From Nemertoderma westbladi (lineage: Eukaryota > Xenacoelomorpha > Nemertodermatida > Nemertodermatidae): a stretch of DNA of 64,000 nucleotides. The notes below the pieces were generated by a model. The model made no database searches. It saw only the letters and a program-made list of their open reading frames with translations, and was not told the DNA's origin. Location of the stretch: assembly GCA_032718475.1 (NCBI GenBank), contig JAUCBJ010006635.1, positions 1 to 64,000 on the forward strand, in the 5' to 3' direction. Positions 44,373 through 56,757 of this stretch are shown here, in pieces (within the stretch, counting starts at the first letter, position 1; each line of letters begins with the position of its first letter). The position numbers and the translations under genes were made by a program.

Positions 44373-47300
44373 CAATCAATCAACTGGTATATTAGTCGCT
44401 TTGCTTTAGTTCAAAAGTTAACCGCACACCAAATATACATAATTCAAATAAAGAAATATTAATATGTAATGATATTGGCTACGGGCTGGTTTTTTGGTTG
44501 GCGCCAATAGCATAGCTAGTCTCGGCCACCATCCTAACCTTAGGGGGGGGGGGGGGGGGTGTGGTGGTGGGTTGGGGGGGGGGGGGGGGGGTGGTAGAGG
44601 GTTACAAATATAAAATATTAGATACTCAGTATCAAATCAAATACTCAGGGTTTATAATTTTATTTTTAATTTTAGATTCCATACTTCCTGTGCGTAAACT
44701 ACAAGGCTTTCTCACTGATATTTTTGTTAAACATTACTTTTTTTTTATTTGGAAGATTTAGATCATATTGTCGGTAAGGTAGGATTTTAAAAGATTTTTA
44801 AAAATGTGTTTAGATTTAACAATTATAATTTCTCTGGGTAGACTATTCCAAAGTAATGGGCCCAACACCGAAATAGATTGGTGAGCTACGTGTAAATGTG
44901 TTAATGGAATGACAAATTTACCTAAGGCAGATGAGCGGGTGTTATAATGATGAAATTCAGATGATTTGGCAAATAGATAGGATAGTGGATGATTTGAGTT
45001 AGATGAGACGTCAAACATTAATTGGCCTAGATAGAATTTGAAGATCGATTCTAGAGGGAGAATAGTTAGAGATCGGTAGATAGGAATGGAGGAATCGCGA
45101 TAGTGACTGAAGGTAATACAACGTAATATTTTATTAATTTTAATTCTGAGTGGGCGAAGTGTTGTTGTGTGTGTGGAACCCCAGGCTAATATGGCATATG
45201 TTATGTACGGGTGTACTAGACAGAAGTATAATGTGCGAAGGATCTCCAGTGGGAAAATGTGTCGTAATTTGTAAAAAATACCGGACGATTTGCTAATTTT
45301 GCTTAGAATGTAATTAATATGAGTCTTCCAATTTAGTTTTCTATCTAACCATACACCAAGAAATTTTGCACATTCTACTTCTTTAATATCGTTATTTTTT
45401 ATTTTAACTTTTGGTAAGCTATTGTGAGTAGTTTGATTTGTAGCTATGAAATATTCGGTTTTTGTTAGATTTAAGGATAGGCGGTTGTCAATTAGCCAAT
45501 CAGAGATCTTATCAAGCTCAGTGTTAGTTTTAGAGATTAGTAATTCAAGATCTTTGTCGCTGTGTAGAAGTGTAGTGTCGTCCGCAAAAAGGGTAGTTAG
45601 TAAATTAGAGGCATTAGGTAGGTCATTAATGTATAATAGGAACAACAACGGGGATAATACCGATCCTTGAGGGGTGCCACATATAAGGTCTAACGGTGGT
45701 GATGCGCAATTATTTAAAAATACTGATTATGTACGATTTGATAAAAAAACTTTTGATTACATTTTGAGGGTTTCCGCGAATTCCGTAAGATTCTAATTTT
45801 TTAATAAAATTCCGTGATCCAGGGTATCAAACGCTTTTTTAAGGTCGATATAGATCGCGCAGGCTGAGTGTTTCGAGTCAAGAATAGATCTAATTTTTTC
45901 GGTGACAGTTAAAATTGCAGACGACGTGGATATTTTTTTCCTAAAACCAAACTGACGGGATGTTAGTATTGCAAAACGATCAAGATATGTTTGAAGCTGA
46001 GAGTATATAATTTGTTCATAAATTTTGCTAAAAACGGGTAATAGGGAAATAGGTCGATAATTATTAGGATCGAGTGGATCACCACCTTTATAGCTCGGAA
46101 TTACTTTAGCAACTTTTAGGCAGTCGGGAAAGTGTCCAATAGAGATAGATAAGTTAATCAGGTAAGTCAGATGGTGCGCAATAGGTTCAGCAATGAGTCT
46201 CAAGAGTTTCGTTGGGAACGTATCGTTGGTAGAAGAGTTAGGATCTAAGTTTAGGATGAGGTAGTGGATTTCTTGAAAGTAGTGGGTATCAGAGCGAATG
46301 AGTTCGAGTGACGGTTGCGGATGTGGCGTGTAGGTGACCTTACTGAGTGGGGTATAGATCGTTCTAACTTTGGACCAATTGAGCTAAAATGATCATTTAA
46401 GATCGATGAAATTTTTACCGGATCGTTTGTAGTCTTAACGCCCTCATTGGTGATAAAATTAATTTTGGTTGGTACTGCTAATTTTTTTGATCTGTTCAAA
46501 ACGGAATTAATAACTGACCAGGTTTTACGCATATTACCTCTACTTTTATTAAATTGAGTTTCATAATATTGTTGTTCAGCCGCTTTTAATATGGTATTAA
46601 GCTTATTTTTATATTTTTTATATGACAATTCATTAAATGCCGTCGGGACTTTAACAAATTTTTGAAATAATTGATTTTTTTTCTTAATAGATTTTATTAA
46701 TAATGTGGTTATCCATGGTTTACGGGGGATTCTTTTTTTCGGTACAATTTTTGTTGGCAGATGCTTGTTACATAATTGTTGAAAACTGGTATAAAAGTGA
46801 TTAAATTTTGATTCGTTCGGAATATTTTGCGATTTGTATGAACACATTTCAGCTGATCTGAAGTCAGACATAAAGTTATTTGCATTAAATTTAGAAAAAT
46901 CGTATGTTGTTATATTTTTACTTTGTTCAAAAAATGCTGAGTATATTCATGAAAGATTGCAAAAGTTGCTAAGTGGTCAGTACTGCCGTAATCCGATAGA
47001 AACACTCCTGAGCTATTAATACGTGTTGTTATATTTGTGATTATATGATCCAACGTGGAGTTGGCTCCAAACACAATGCGTGTTGGTTGTTTAATAAGCT
47101 GTGAAAATCCGAAAGAATTTAAAGTTTGCAGATATTGAGAACTTTCAGACGTTGTTTTGTTCAGGTTTACGTTAAAATCACCAGTAATCACGACATCCAC
47201 ATTGAGGTTGGATATCGTAATTAAAAGTGATTCCAAAATTTCCTGAAATTTATTAAATTTAACTGAAGGAGGTCTATATATTATTCCTACTAAGAGTTGC

Positions 47301-47690
47301 TTATTATTTTTGGTTTTAATTTGAATCCATTTATTTTCTATTCCATCAACTGTTAATTCGGGTTTATCAACGAATGGAATATTATCTTTGATATAGTATC
47401 CCACAGCCCACCCAGAACCATGTACTCGTCCATTCGGCCGGTCTGATAGTTTCGGACCGATATATCCCTCTAGATTTAGATTAGTTAAGTTATCGTTAGC
47501 GCCTACTAGTGTTTCTGAGAATGTTAGAATATCGAATTCATGCTCTAAAGTACTTAAAATATCTGTAGTTGGTGAAAAATGTTTATTTAAACTCCTGCAG
47601 TTGAAAAATAGAAAAATTCGGTTTAGAGTCTATCAGGTGAACTTCATCATTAAATCCCTCGTCAGTGTAGTATTCACTATATCGGGCAGT
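44373..47690 (-). mobile_element. CR1/L2-like LINE, nearly full protein, (TTGA)n tail
   Basis: Endonuclease: about 47640-46910, with LIDSKPNFSIF, CRSLNKHFSPTTDIL, LTFSETLVGANDNL, VGIIYRPPS and ITGDFNVNLN; the catalytic GDFN and the TLDHIITN block are present. Linker: 46871-46251. Reverse transcriptase: 46203-45793 (DPNNYRPISLLPV, IDLKKAFDTLDHGIL) and 45648-44758 (FADDTTLL, KFLGVWLDRKLNWKTHI, thumb). The minus-strand 3' end finishes in a (TTGA)n array (about 44373-44393). At least four frame breaks and stops make it inactive. The untranslated part carries two long C runs on the element strand (G on plus, 44545-44590). Best-preserved member of its family here. Confidence 0.9.
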
Positions 47691-47981
47691 GTTTAAAAGG
47701 ATGGCAACAGCCAGTCTCTGCAAGAGGAAGCGGTGGGATCGGGGTTCCTTGGTAACAGAGTGGAGTCTTGCCCTGATCTCCTTCAGGAACTCGGATGTTT
47801 CAGGGCCGGGGCGGCCCAAGGTCTCGTAGCCTACTTGGGGGAAGAGGTAGCCCTGGTGCATGAGTTCCTGGTACTTGTGGATCTTTAGAGTTTCCACTTC
47901 CTCTGCAGTGCGGCTTCCGGCGGATAGCGTCTGGGCGAGGTGGCTGGGCGACAGTGGGTCCTCCACCGTCGCGTCCCACAC
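47650..47981 (-). mobile_element. Older retroelement fragment, proximal part
   Basis: The minus strand reads MHQGYLFPQVGYETLGRPGP, then ETSEFLKEIRARLHSVTKEP and FLLQRLAVAIL, where it breaks into the LINE endonuclease. This is the style of the C-terminal tail of retroelement polyproteins seen in many marine invertebrate genomes. The element class is not settled. Confidence 0.6.
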
Positions 47982-48059
47982 AAGGCTTATTATTCTTATT
48001 ACTCTTATTATTTTATATCTATAATTTTGTTATATTCTATATTTGTCTTCCTATCGAAG

Positions 48060-48207
48060 CGAAGAGCGTTGCCCCCGCTCTTACCGCTTCCTTCTGCCGA
48101 GACTGCTGTTGCCCTGCTGGTCGGAAATGCGGCCTCCATTATGGGGACCATGGACCCCTCACTCACTAACAACAAGGGACTCTACGGGGTGGTCTATGGT
48201 CCCTAGT
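48060..48207 (+). mobile_element. Second copy of the older retroelement tail, opposite strand
   Basis: The plus strand reads ETAVALLVGNAASIMGTMDP and SLTNNKGLYGVVYGP before a stop, with a frame change in the upstream FLLPRL part. It is adjacent to and inverted relative to the copy at 47650-47981. Two C-rich runs follow (48209-48220 and 48247-48262). Confidence 0.65.
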
Positions 48208-48384
48208 ATCCCCCCCCCCCCTCTCCAATGAAACAGACTAACTTACACCCCCCCCCCCCCCCTCCCCATAGCTTTCGTATATTAATATGTTATTAATATT
48301 TACATAATTTCTTTATTATGACTAAATATAAATAACTGGGACACAATCCAATTAAATCGCATCAATTAAACCGAATAATTACAA

Positions 48385-48665
48385 TTAATTAATATAAAGG
48401 AATAGGGTTAGCTTACAATAATGATCCTTCAATAAATACAAATAATAAATATAAAGGAATAGGGTTAGCTCACAATAATGATCCTTCAATAAATACAAAT
48501 AATTAATATAAAGGAATAGGGTTAGCTCACAATAATTATCCTTCAATAATTACAATTAATTAATATAAAGGAATAGGGTTAGCTCACAATAATGATCCTT
48601 CAATAAATACAAATAATTAATATAAAGGAATAGGGTTAGCTCACAATAATGATCCTTCAATAATT
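48385..48665 (+). repeat. 57-bp minisatellite, five units
   Basis: Units with the core AAGGAATAGGGTTAGCTCAC start at 48397, 48454, 48511, 48568 and 48625, an exact 57-bp period, with few differences between units. From 48670 to 50040 no gene is supported. Confidence 0.95.
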
Positions 48666-50049
48666 ACAACAGCTGAAAATCTGATTTGGTTTCATGTCAG
48701 TGTTTCATATAGGAATGTAAGTATATAGAGAAGGAACCCTGTGTATCCAATACAGACCCCCCTGGGTTTACTGAACAAGTCTGTAACCAATCCACTGATC
48801 GCTGTAATTAATTAATGCTAAATATAACCTTTATAAGGATATAAATAGCTGAACTGGTGTTTTTGGATGAAGAATGGAGTGCGATTGTCCAAACAGAGTT
48901 GATAGTTTAGTAACACGGACGGACGTACAATGACATAGGGTTGTCGGGTAACTTTAGGGAAACCACAACCAGCCACAGTGGGACCGAGATAATTAGAATA
49001 GATTAGATAAACATATAACATTATAGTAGTTCTGAATGGGAACCAACTCCATAACACTCATTGTAAACCAATGTTTTATTGGTTAAAGAACCAATTGGTT
49101 AATAATATAACCAATGGGAACCTCTGAGTTATAATTTAAACGTTTTATTAGTATATGGACCAGGTTTTTGTCTACCAAAGGGACACGTAGGAGATACACA
49201 GGTTTTACAAGAATACAGAACTAATTTAATAGAATTTAATAGAACTAATTAAAATGGAAATAAATTGAAAGAAATTTATATCATTATTGTATTTACATCT
49301 GATATAAATTAATTATTTTAGATCTAATTTTAGCAAACATTGCGAGCTCTCCCTATGGAAAATACTAATAAATCTTTGTTATTATTTTTTATATAAATAG
49401 AGTTAGAAAATTCCATAAATTAAAATTAATACAAAATACTCTAAATTATTTTTTGTAACTAAATGTAATATTCTGTAAGATACGGAATTGAACCGATGTT
49501 ATTCAATCATTTGATCAGATCTTCAATGGCATAATTAGGACAGTTTGACGTTCCAACATCTGAACTTCTGTCTGTAGAGGGATGGATTACTTTATTAGGA
49601 TTTCTTTTTTGATTCGCGGTTATTCTGTAAATAAATAAATAATATAATAATATGTGATGGGATCCGAGTTGGCGTGGGATCCCGACCGGGTAAATCTCTT
49701 GTCGTGTTTCCTACGCATCGCCGTGTTTATGATGACAATGAAGGCTGAAGGCCGTAGGCTGGTAAAATGCAAGAGTTATTGGTTTATCATTGTTAATAAT
49801 AGATGATAAATATATAAGTACCAGTAGACAAATTACAGCACAATCAATAGAAGATACCTCGATGGTGGTATACCGTCCGACATCCACAGTAATTAATAGC
49901 CAACTGAACACAGTTAATATTGTCCAACAGATATATGGAAACTATGGGGAAACTTATTACACAGTCCTACCTACATGGCGACTGACCAAAGGATACACGT
50001 TATACTTGCCAGCTGCCCCCCCCCCCCATTTGTTGGTTTTTCCCCCACT

Positions 50050-50482
50050 TCTGTCACCCCATGTTCCCTTTGCATCACCTCATATTCCTTGGTCCTCGAT
50101 CGACACAAACGTTGTCGAACCACCGTATACTGATATGATTGCTGCAATAATTTCATCAGGAATCCCATATAATGAAAGTATGCTGAAGATACATAGGCGA
50201 GAGACTGAATCAAAGGCCTTGAAGAAGTCAACAAAGATAACAGCCAGATGCCTGTCTTCTCTTTGCAGCAGCCTTCACTTCTGCAAAGGAGATATCGCCA
50301 ATGGGAATATCTTGGAGTACAGACTCAGACACTTTTACTTCTATAAAGTTATCAGGCAATACCCTGTCATTATTGAGGAGCTTTTCAAAGTGGGCCTTCC
50401 AACCATTGAGGCGATCGGCTGGTGATTCTGTAATAACCTTGGTGGTTGGTTGGCTTTTCCGCCCAGTAAGCAAGTTGATCAA
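50050..50482 (-). mobile_element. RTE-like LINE fragment: linker to RT motif A
   Basis: The minus strand starts at LLTGRKSQPTTKV, continues WKAHFEKLLNN and DIPIGDISFAEVKAAAK, then jumps by deletion to DFFKAFDSVS-like and GIPDEIIAAI sequence. It starts immediately after the (TAG)n tail of the next fragment, so two partial copies lie head to tail. Confidence 0.8.
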
Positions 50483-50487
50483 TTTTT

Positions 50488-51790
50488 ATGCCTGGGATAC
50501 TACTACTAGGATCGGCATGCTGCATTGCAGCTGCATTTTTAAGAATGCTGTGCCGGCTTGTCAACAAAATTGCACCGCCACAACTCCCTATCACCCATGA
50601 CATTTGCTAGATCATCCGCATCTTTAAGGCCAGTGTCCTTTAAGATGCGTCTCAAGAAAGTCATGGGCTGTCCACCATGCTTATTCACTCCATGAGGCTG
50701 CCAAAGTACAAGATTATGCACTGGCTGGTCCTCACGGCGAAAGCAATGTCCTGCAAAGCGGAGGCGATTTTGTTCTAGTGTCAAGCTTGGGGGAACCAAT
50801 GAGAAACCTCCAATGTTATATAGTGTCTGGTTGGAGATGTGTGCATTGTACTTGACACAATGTACCCGGCGTAGCATTCTTGTGAATGTGCCATCCAGAG
50901 ATTTGGTGTCCTCAGCAGTTAGAGCCCAGCATGGACTCCCGTAGAGGAGTACTGGAACTACTGCTGCTCTAAATAATCGGACCTTAAGTTTCCGATTAAT
51001 TCTAGGTATATTGCTAATGTAATCCATAGTGGGGGTTGGGGGGTGCTTTTTCGCCGAGTCAGCTCTCGGGGCAAATACCACACCCTGGTTTGCCATTCCA
51101 CAGTGCCACAGTGCCATTCCGCAGCGGTTTGCCATGCCTGGGATGATTGCCTGCTGTTGTCAGAATCATTGATGGCATCAACCTGTTGGTTTATTAGCTC
51201 CTGCAGATTAACAGAGTACTGCCTGTTCGGGGACCTAGATGCAGCCTTAACTGCATTCTTGGCCGCTGTTGTCTGTTTGAGTCGGGACATTTTCGGCGCC
51301 TTATAGAGGTCATATTGGCACTTCTGAATTTTGTGGTCAGTCCAGCGGGCCCTTTTCCTGTTTCGAGGGTATACAGCAACTTTTTCTGCAGCTGCTAACT
51401 TAGCTGCTTCTGTGTAGGCAGTATAGCCCTCACAGTGATCTGCCGCCTCAGGGGAAAGAACCTCATACCTGTTGCTCAGCTGTAGTGTGAAGCTGTATCT
51501 CACACTTGGCTGTTGTAACTGAGAGGACGTCATGCCGCGGCAAGGCAGATTTCGTTGTTCTGCTAGCACGCAGACTAAGTCTTACCTTAGCCACAATAAG
51601 GCGGTGATCACTGGAGAAGGGTCGAAGTGTAAAAGCATTACAGTCTTTTATAGAGCTCCTTTATTTCCTACGAAACAGAAAATGGTCTATCTGGGACTTG
51701 TGACCACTGGGTCCACTATGAGTCCATTGCTTTCCAGCCCCTTTTTGAACTAAGTTCCAGCCTAAAACAATCCATTTACAGAGATAAAAT
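50488..51790 (-). mobile_element. RTE-like LINE, internally deleted copy
   Basis: On the minus strand: the end of the endonuclease and the linker (about 51790-51160; VRYSFTLQLSNRYEVL, YPRNRKRARWTDHKIQK, RQYSVNLQELINQQVDAIND), then about 130 bp of unmatched filler (51010-51140). It then resumes at RINRKLKVRLFRAAVV and runs to the C-terminus and a three-unit TAG tail at about 50500. The whole RT core is deleted. Inactive. Confidence 0.85.
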
Positions 51791-52335
51791 CCTGAAGATG
51801 GACAGAATTTCGGTTAACACTATAGCTATAGACACTTGGTCCATTTCGCCACACTTTCGATCAGTTCGGTTCAGTTCGGCCCAGATTCGTGTTCGCGTGC
51901 TATCCAACTAACAGCTTAGCTTAACAAACTCTTTGCAACTTAATAAACACTAACTAGTCTGCTGTTGTTATTTAATAGGAGAACCAATACCGGTGCTGTA
52001 GCATTATAAAGATGTAAGTAAAAAAGTCAGTGTTTATTTTATGAATGGATGCTACACTTACTTTAATGTTTATTGAGATAGTGGCGACCAACTGGAGTTT
52101 GTAAATGGCGAATCATCTTAAGTTACACGAAATAGTCCAGTTCCTTCGTTAAATTTACTATACTGTGTTTCTTTTTGCGGTTAAATTCTTAATCTATAAA
52201 TAAATAAGGAATAATAAAATGTCGTTCTAACAGAAAATTGAAACATTAATGATAAACATAACATCTGGAGATAACAATATGACAATACGAACATATGTCA
52301 ACAATATGACATATACCACATTGATCAAACACACA

Positions 52336-52570
52336 ACCCCCGTGAATGCAGATTAAGATTCAGTGGGCACTGCTGGAGAAGTAAACATGAGGTTTTAATA
52401 CCAGATCTGGTTTTCTGGCAACCAACACAAGGAAAGTGTATGCGTGGACGACCGGCTATAACATATAAAGACCAACTTGAAAGGGATACTGAACTTGAGA
52501 GAAACGAAATTGCGACAACTATGAAAAAATCTCATTTCAACTGTCCAGTCCATTCTCTCTCGTCCTAGTA
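52336..52570 (+). mobile_element. C-terminal fragment of a second RTE-like LINE
   Basis: The plus strand reads RLRFSGHCWRSKHEVLIPDL, then VFWQPTQGKCMRGRPAITYK and ERDTELERNEIATTM. Same subfamily as the fragment at 6800-6960. From 51830 to 52330 no feature is supported. Confidence 0.75.
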
Positions 52571-52794
52571 GTATGTATTAGTGACATAGTCTAGTCTACT
52601 CATGTTTTAGTTTCATTTAATTTATATAACTGTGACATGCAATATACTATATCTAGTATATCATAGTTTAATGTATAGAAATATGTTTATTGACGTATGT
52701 TTGATGATAGGTTTGTAATGTGACCAAGCAAAGGCAAAAAAATCATATAATTATTACTTACCAGTAATTAAGATCCAGTTCAGTTGCCAAATCT

Positions 52795-55700
52795 TATAAC
52801 TCCGATGGTTTAGTATACAGAGTTTATGGTTCCGATGGGTTAGTGGACAGAGTTTATGGTTCCGATGGTTTGGTGGATAGAGGTTATGGTTCGGATGGGT
52901 TGGTGGATATAGTTTATGGTTCCGATGGGTTGGTGGTTAGAGGTTATGGTTCCGATGGATTACTGGACAGAGTTTATGAGTCCGATGGGTTGGTGGATAG
53001 AGTTTATGGTTCCGATGGATTGGTGGATAGAGTTTATGGTTCCCGATGGGTTGGTGGATAGAGGTTATGGTTCCGATGGGTTGGTGGATAGAGGTTATGG
53101 TTCCGATGGGTTGGTGGATAGAGTTTATCAGTCCGATGGGTTGGTGGATAGAGTTTATGGTTCCGATGGGTTGGTGGATAGAGTTTATGGTTCCGATGGT
53201 TTGCTGGATAGAGGTTATGAGTCCGATGGGTTGGTGGATAGAAGTTATGGTTCCGATGGGTTGGTGGATAGAGTTTATGGTTCCGATGGGTTGGTGGATA
53301 GCGGTTATGGTTCCGATGGATTACTGGACAGAGTTTAAGAGTCCGATGGGTTGGTGGATAGAGTTAATGGTTCCGATGGTTTAGTGGATAGAGTTTATGT
53401 TCCGGATGGGTTGGTGGATGGAGGATATGGTTCCGATGGGTTGGTGGATAGAGTTTATGATTCCGATGGGTTGGTGGAAAGAAGTTATCGTTCCAATGGG
53501 TTGGTGGATAGAGTTTATGGTTCCGATGGGTTGGTGGATAGAGGTTATTGTTCCGATGGGTTGGTGGATAGAGTTTATGGTTCCGATGGTTTGGTGGATA
53601 GAGGTTATGGCTCCGATGGATTACTGAAAAGAGTTTATGAGTCCGATGGGTTACTGGATAGAGCTTATGTTTCCGATGGGTTGGTGGATAGGGTTTATGG
53701 TTCCGATGGGTTGGTGATAGAGAGTTTATGAGTCCGATGGGTTGGTGGATAGAGTTTATGATTCCGATGGGTTGGTGGATAGAGGTTGTGGTTCCGATGG
53801 ATTACTGAAAAGAGTTTATGAGTCCGATGGGTTACTGGATAGAGCTTATGTTTCCGATGGGTTGGTGGCTAGAGTTTATGGTTCCGATGGGTTGGTGATA
53901 GAGAGTTTATGAGTCCGATGGGTTGGTGGATGGAAGTTATGGTTCCGATGGGTTGGTGGATGGAGTTTATGGTTCCGATGGATTACTGGACAGAGTTTAC
54001 GAGTCCGATGGGTTGGTTGATAGAGGTTATGGTTCCGATGGGTTGGTGGATAGAGTTTATGACTCCGATGGGTTGGTGGAAAGAAGTTATGGTTCCGATG
54101 GGTTGGTGGATAGAGTTTATGGTTCCGATGGATTGCTGGACAGAGTTTATGAGTCCGATGGGTTGGTGGATAGAGCTTATGTTTCCGATGGGTTGGTGGA
54201 TAGAGTTTATGGTTCCGATGGGTTGGTGATAGAGAGTTTATGAGTCCGATGGGTTGGTGGATGGAAGTTATGGTTCCGATGGGTTGGTGGATGGAGTTTA
54301 TGGTTCCGATGGATTACTGGACAGAGTTTATGAGTCCCATGGGTTGGTGGATAGAGTTTATGGTTCCGATGGGTTGGTGGATAGAGGTTAGGGTTCCGAT
54401 GGATTACTGAAAAGAGTTTATGAGTCCGATGGGTTACTGGATAGAGCTTATGTTTCCGATGGATTGGTGGATAGAGTTTATGGTTCCGATGGGTTGGTGA
54501 TAGAGAGTTTATGAGTCCGATGGGTTGGTGGATGGAAGTTATGGTTCCGATGGGTTGGTGGATGGAGTTTATGGTTCCGATGGATTACTGGACAGAGTTT
54601 ATGAGTCCGATGGGTTGGTTGATAGAGGTTATGGTTCCGATGGGTTGGTGGATAAAGTTTATGAGTCCGATGGGTTGGTGGAAAGAAGTTATGGTTCCGA
54701 TGGGTTGGTGGATAGAGTTTATGGTTCCGATGGATTACTGGACAGAGTTTATAAGTCCGATGGGTTGGTGGATAGAGGTTATGGTTCCGATGGGTTGGTG
54801 GCTAGAGTTTATGGTTCCGATGGATTACTGGACAGAGTTTATAAGTCCGATGGGTTGGTGGATAGAGGTTATGGTTTCGATGGGTTGGTGGATAGAGTGT
54901 ATGAGTCCGATGGGTTGGTGGATAGAAGTTATGGTTCCGATGGGTTGGTGGATAGAGTTTATGGTTCCAATGGATTACTGGACAGAGTTTATGAGTCCGA
55001 TGGGTTACTGGATAGAGCGTATGGTTCCGATGGGTTGGTGGATAGAGGTTATGGTTCCGATGGGTTGGTGGATAGAGTTTATGAGTCCGATGGGTTGGTG
55101 GATAGAAGTTATGGTTCCGATGGGTTGGTGGATAGAGTTTATGGTTCCATTGTGTTGGTGGAATAGAGTTTATGGTTCTGATGGGTCACTGGATAGAGTT
55201 TATGATTCCGATGGGTTGGTGAATAGAGTTTATGGTTCCGATGGGTTACTGGATAGAGTTTATGGTTCCGATGGGTTGGTGAATAGAGTTTATGGTTCTG
55301 ATGGGTTGGTGGATAGAGATTATGGTTCCGATGGGTTGGTGGATAGAGTTTATGGTTCCGATGGGTTACTGGATTGAGTTTATGGTTCCGATGGGTTGGT
55401 GAATAGAGTTTATGTTTCTGATGGGTTGGTGGATAGAGTTTATGGTTCCGATGGGTTACTGGATATAGTTTATGGTTTCGATGGGTTGGTGAATAGAGTT
55501 TATGGTTCTGATGGGTTGGTGGGAAGAGTTTAGGGTTTCGATGGGTTACTGCGTAGAGTTTATGAGTCCGATGGGTTACTGGATAGAGCTTAGGGTTCCA
55601 ATGGGTTACTGGATGGAGTTTATGGTTCTGATGGGTTGATGGATAGGAGAGAGTTTAGGGTTCCGATGGGTTACTGGGTAGAGTTTATGGTTCCGATGGG

Positions 55701-55990
55701 TTGGTGGATAGAGTTTATGGTTCCGATGGGTTGGTGGATAGATTTTATGGTTCCGATGGGTTGGTGGATAGAGTTTATGGTTCCGATGGGTTGGTGGATA
55801 GATTTTAGGGTTACGATGGGTTACTGGGTAGATTTTATGGTTCCGATGGGTTGGTGGATAGAGTTTATGGTTACGATGGGTTGGTGGATAAAGTTTATGG
55901 TTCTGATGGGTTGGTGGATAGAGTTTATGGTTCCGATGGGTTGGTGGATAGAGTTTATGGTTCCGATGGGTTGGTGGATAGAGTTTATGA
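52795..55990 (+). repeat. 30-bp minisatellite, about 105 units
   Basis: Unit of 30 bp: TTCCGATGGGTTGGTGGATA followed by GAGTTTATGG. Variant units (GGATTACTGGACAG, GAAGTTATGG, GAGTTTATGAG) recur in blocks. A 31-bp variant (TTGGTGATAGAGAG) appears at 53711, 53892, 54223 and 54494, marking larger repeated blocks of about 180-330 bp. Because 30 is divisible by three, long frames stay open: VPMGWWIEFM and GSDGLVDRVY on plus, YPPTHRNHKL on minus. No start, splice or composition evidence supports translation. Units near 55680-55990 are the most uniform. Confidence 0.97.
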
Positions 55991-56757
55991 GCTCTACCTA
56001 TAAAATAAGTAGAAATAATATAATTTATTAATAATGTATTCACAATAACGGTAATACCAGATTACACTTTGAGACCCCGACTGTAGGATATATTCCATGT
56101 AACAATTTATTACTAACTTATTCTGAAGTTTTCGATAATTGTGTTCCAAGTAATTTGGTTCCAACATCTCCGTTAAGCCACTAATATTTGAGTTCCAGTA
56201 GATTCCAGGTTTGTGTTTCCAGATTTCCTGGTTTCCCAGACTACGACGAATATCTGATAAGGAACAAATCATGTCGGTTCATTACAGTCCAGAATCGGGG
56301 TTATCATATCGGATCGGCGATACTAAAAGATTTCAAGTCTGTTTTATAATTTAGGCGGTTGTTTGATTTGGTTCAGAGCCTGACAGTTTACTGGTTTACG
56401 ATTCCGAGATCAGGAGATATTCGTATTTCCATCTATAAAAGAGAAAACTTAATAAAATAATTATTAAACTTTAACTTGAATGTATATTTACCGTAATATA
56501 ATAGAAATTACACTACATTTTATATATTTAATATAGTGGATGGTAGGTCGGACACGAATAGCTATAAAATGCTAGTAGAAATTGTGTGTCCGGCCCTGAC
56601 TGGCACTATAAGTTAAAAATAAGTATGAAATATTATCCTTACCATTCTTGCTAACTAACATTATTATGGGATATATTCCCATCATACCCAATACATTATT
56701 TATCTCTGGTTGGTAACAAAATTAAACACTGAAAATTGCATATAATTATTTTTATAT
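55991..56757. other. No supported feature
   Basis: DNA between the 30-bp array and the degenerate CARD module. A minus-strand frame at 56272-55994 is open for 92 codons but has no recognisable domain, and I do not call it a gene. Confidence 0.5.

Noticed and set aside
51830-52110. Possible LTR end followed by a TGGCGACCAACTGGA primer-site-like sequence
   Set aside because: No matching second LTR and no internal coding region were found, so a Ty3-type element cannot be supported.
52843-55377. Long open frames of up to 288 codons in the 30-bp array, on both strands
   Set aside because: They are open only because the unit is 30 bp and two of its plus frames and one minus frame lack a stop. There is no start context, splice signal or non-repeat coding flank.
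55994-56272. Minus-strand 92-codon frame between the array and the CARD module
   Set aside because: No domain, overlaps the end of the minisatellite, and codon content is not distinctive.
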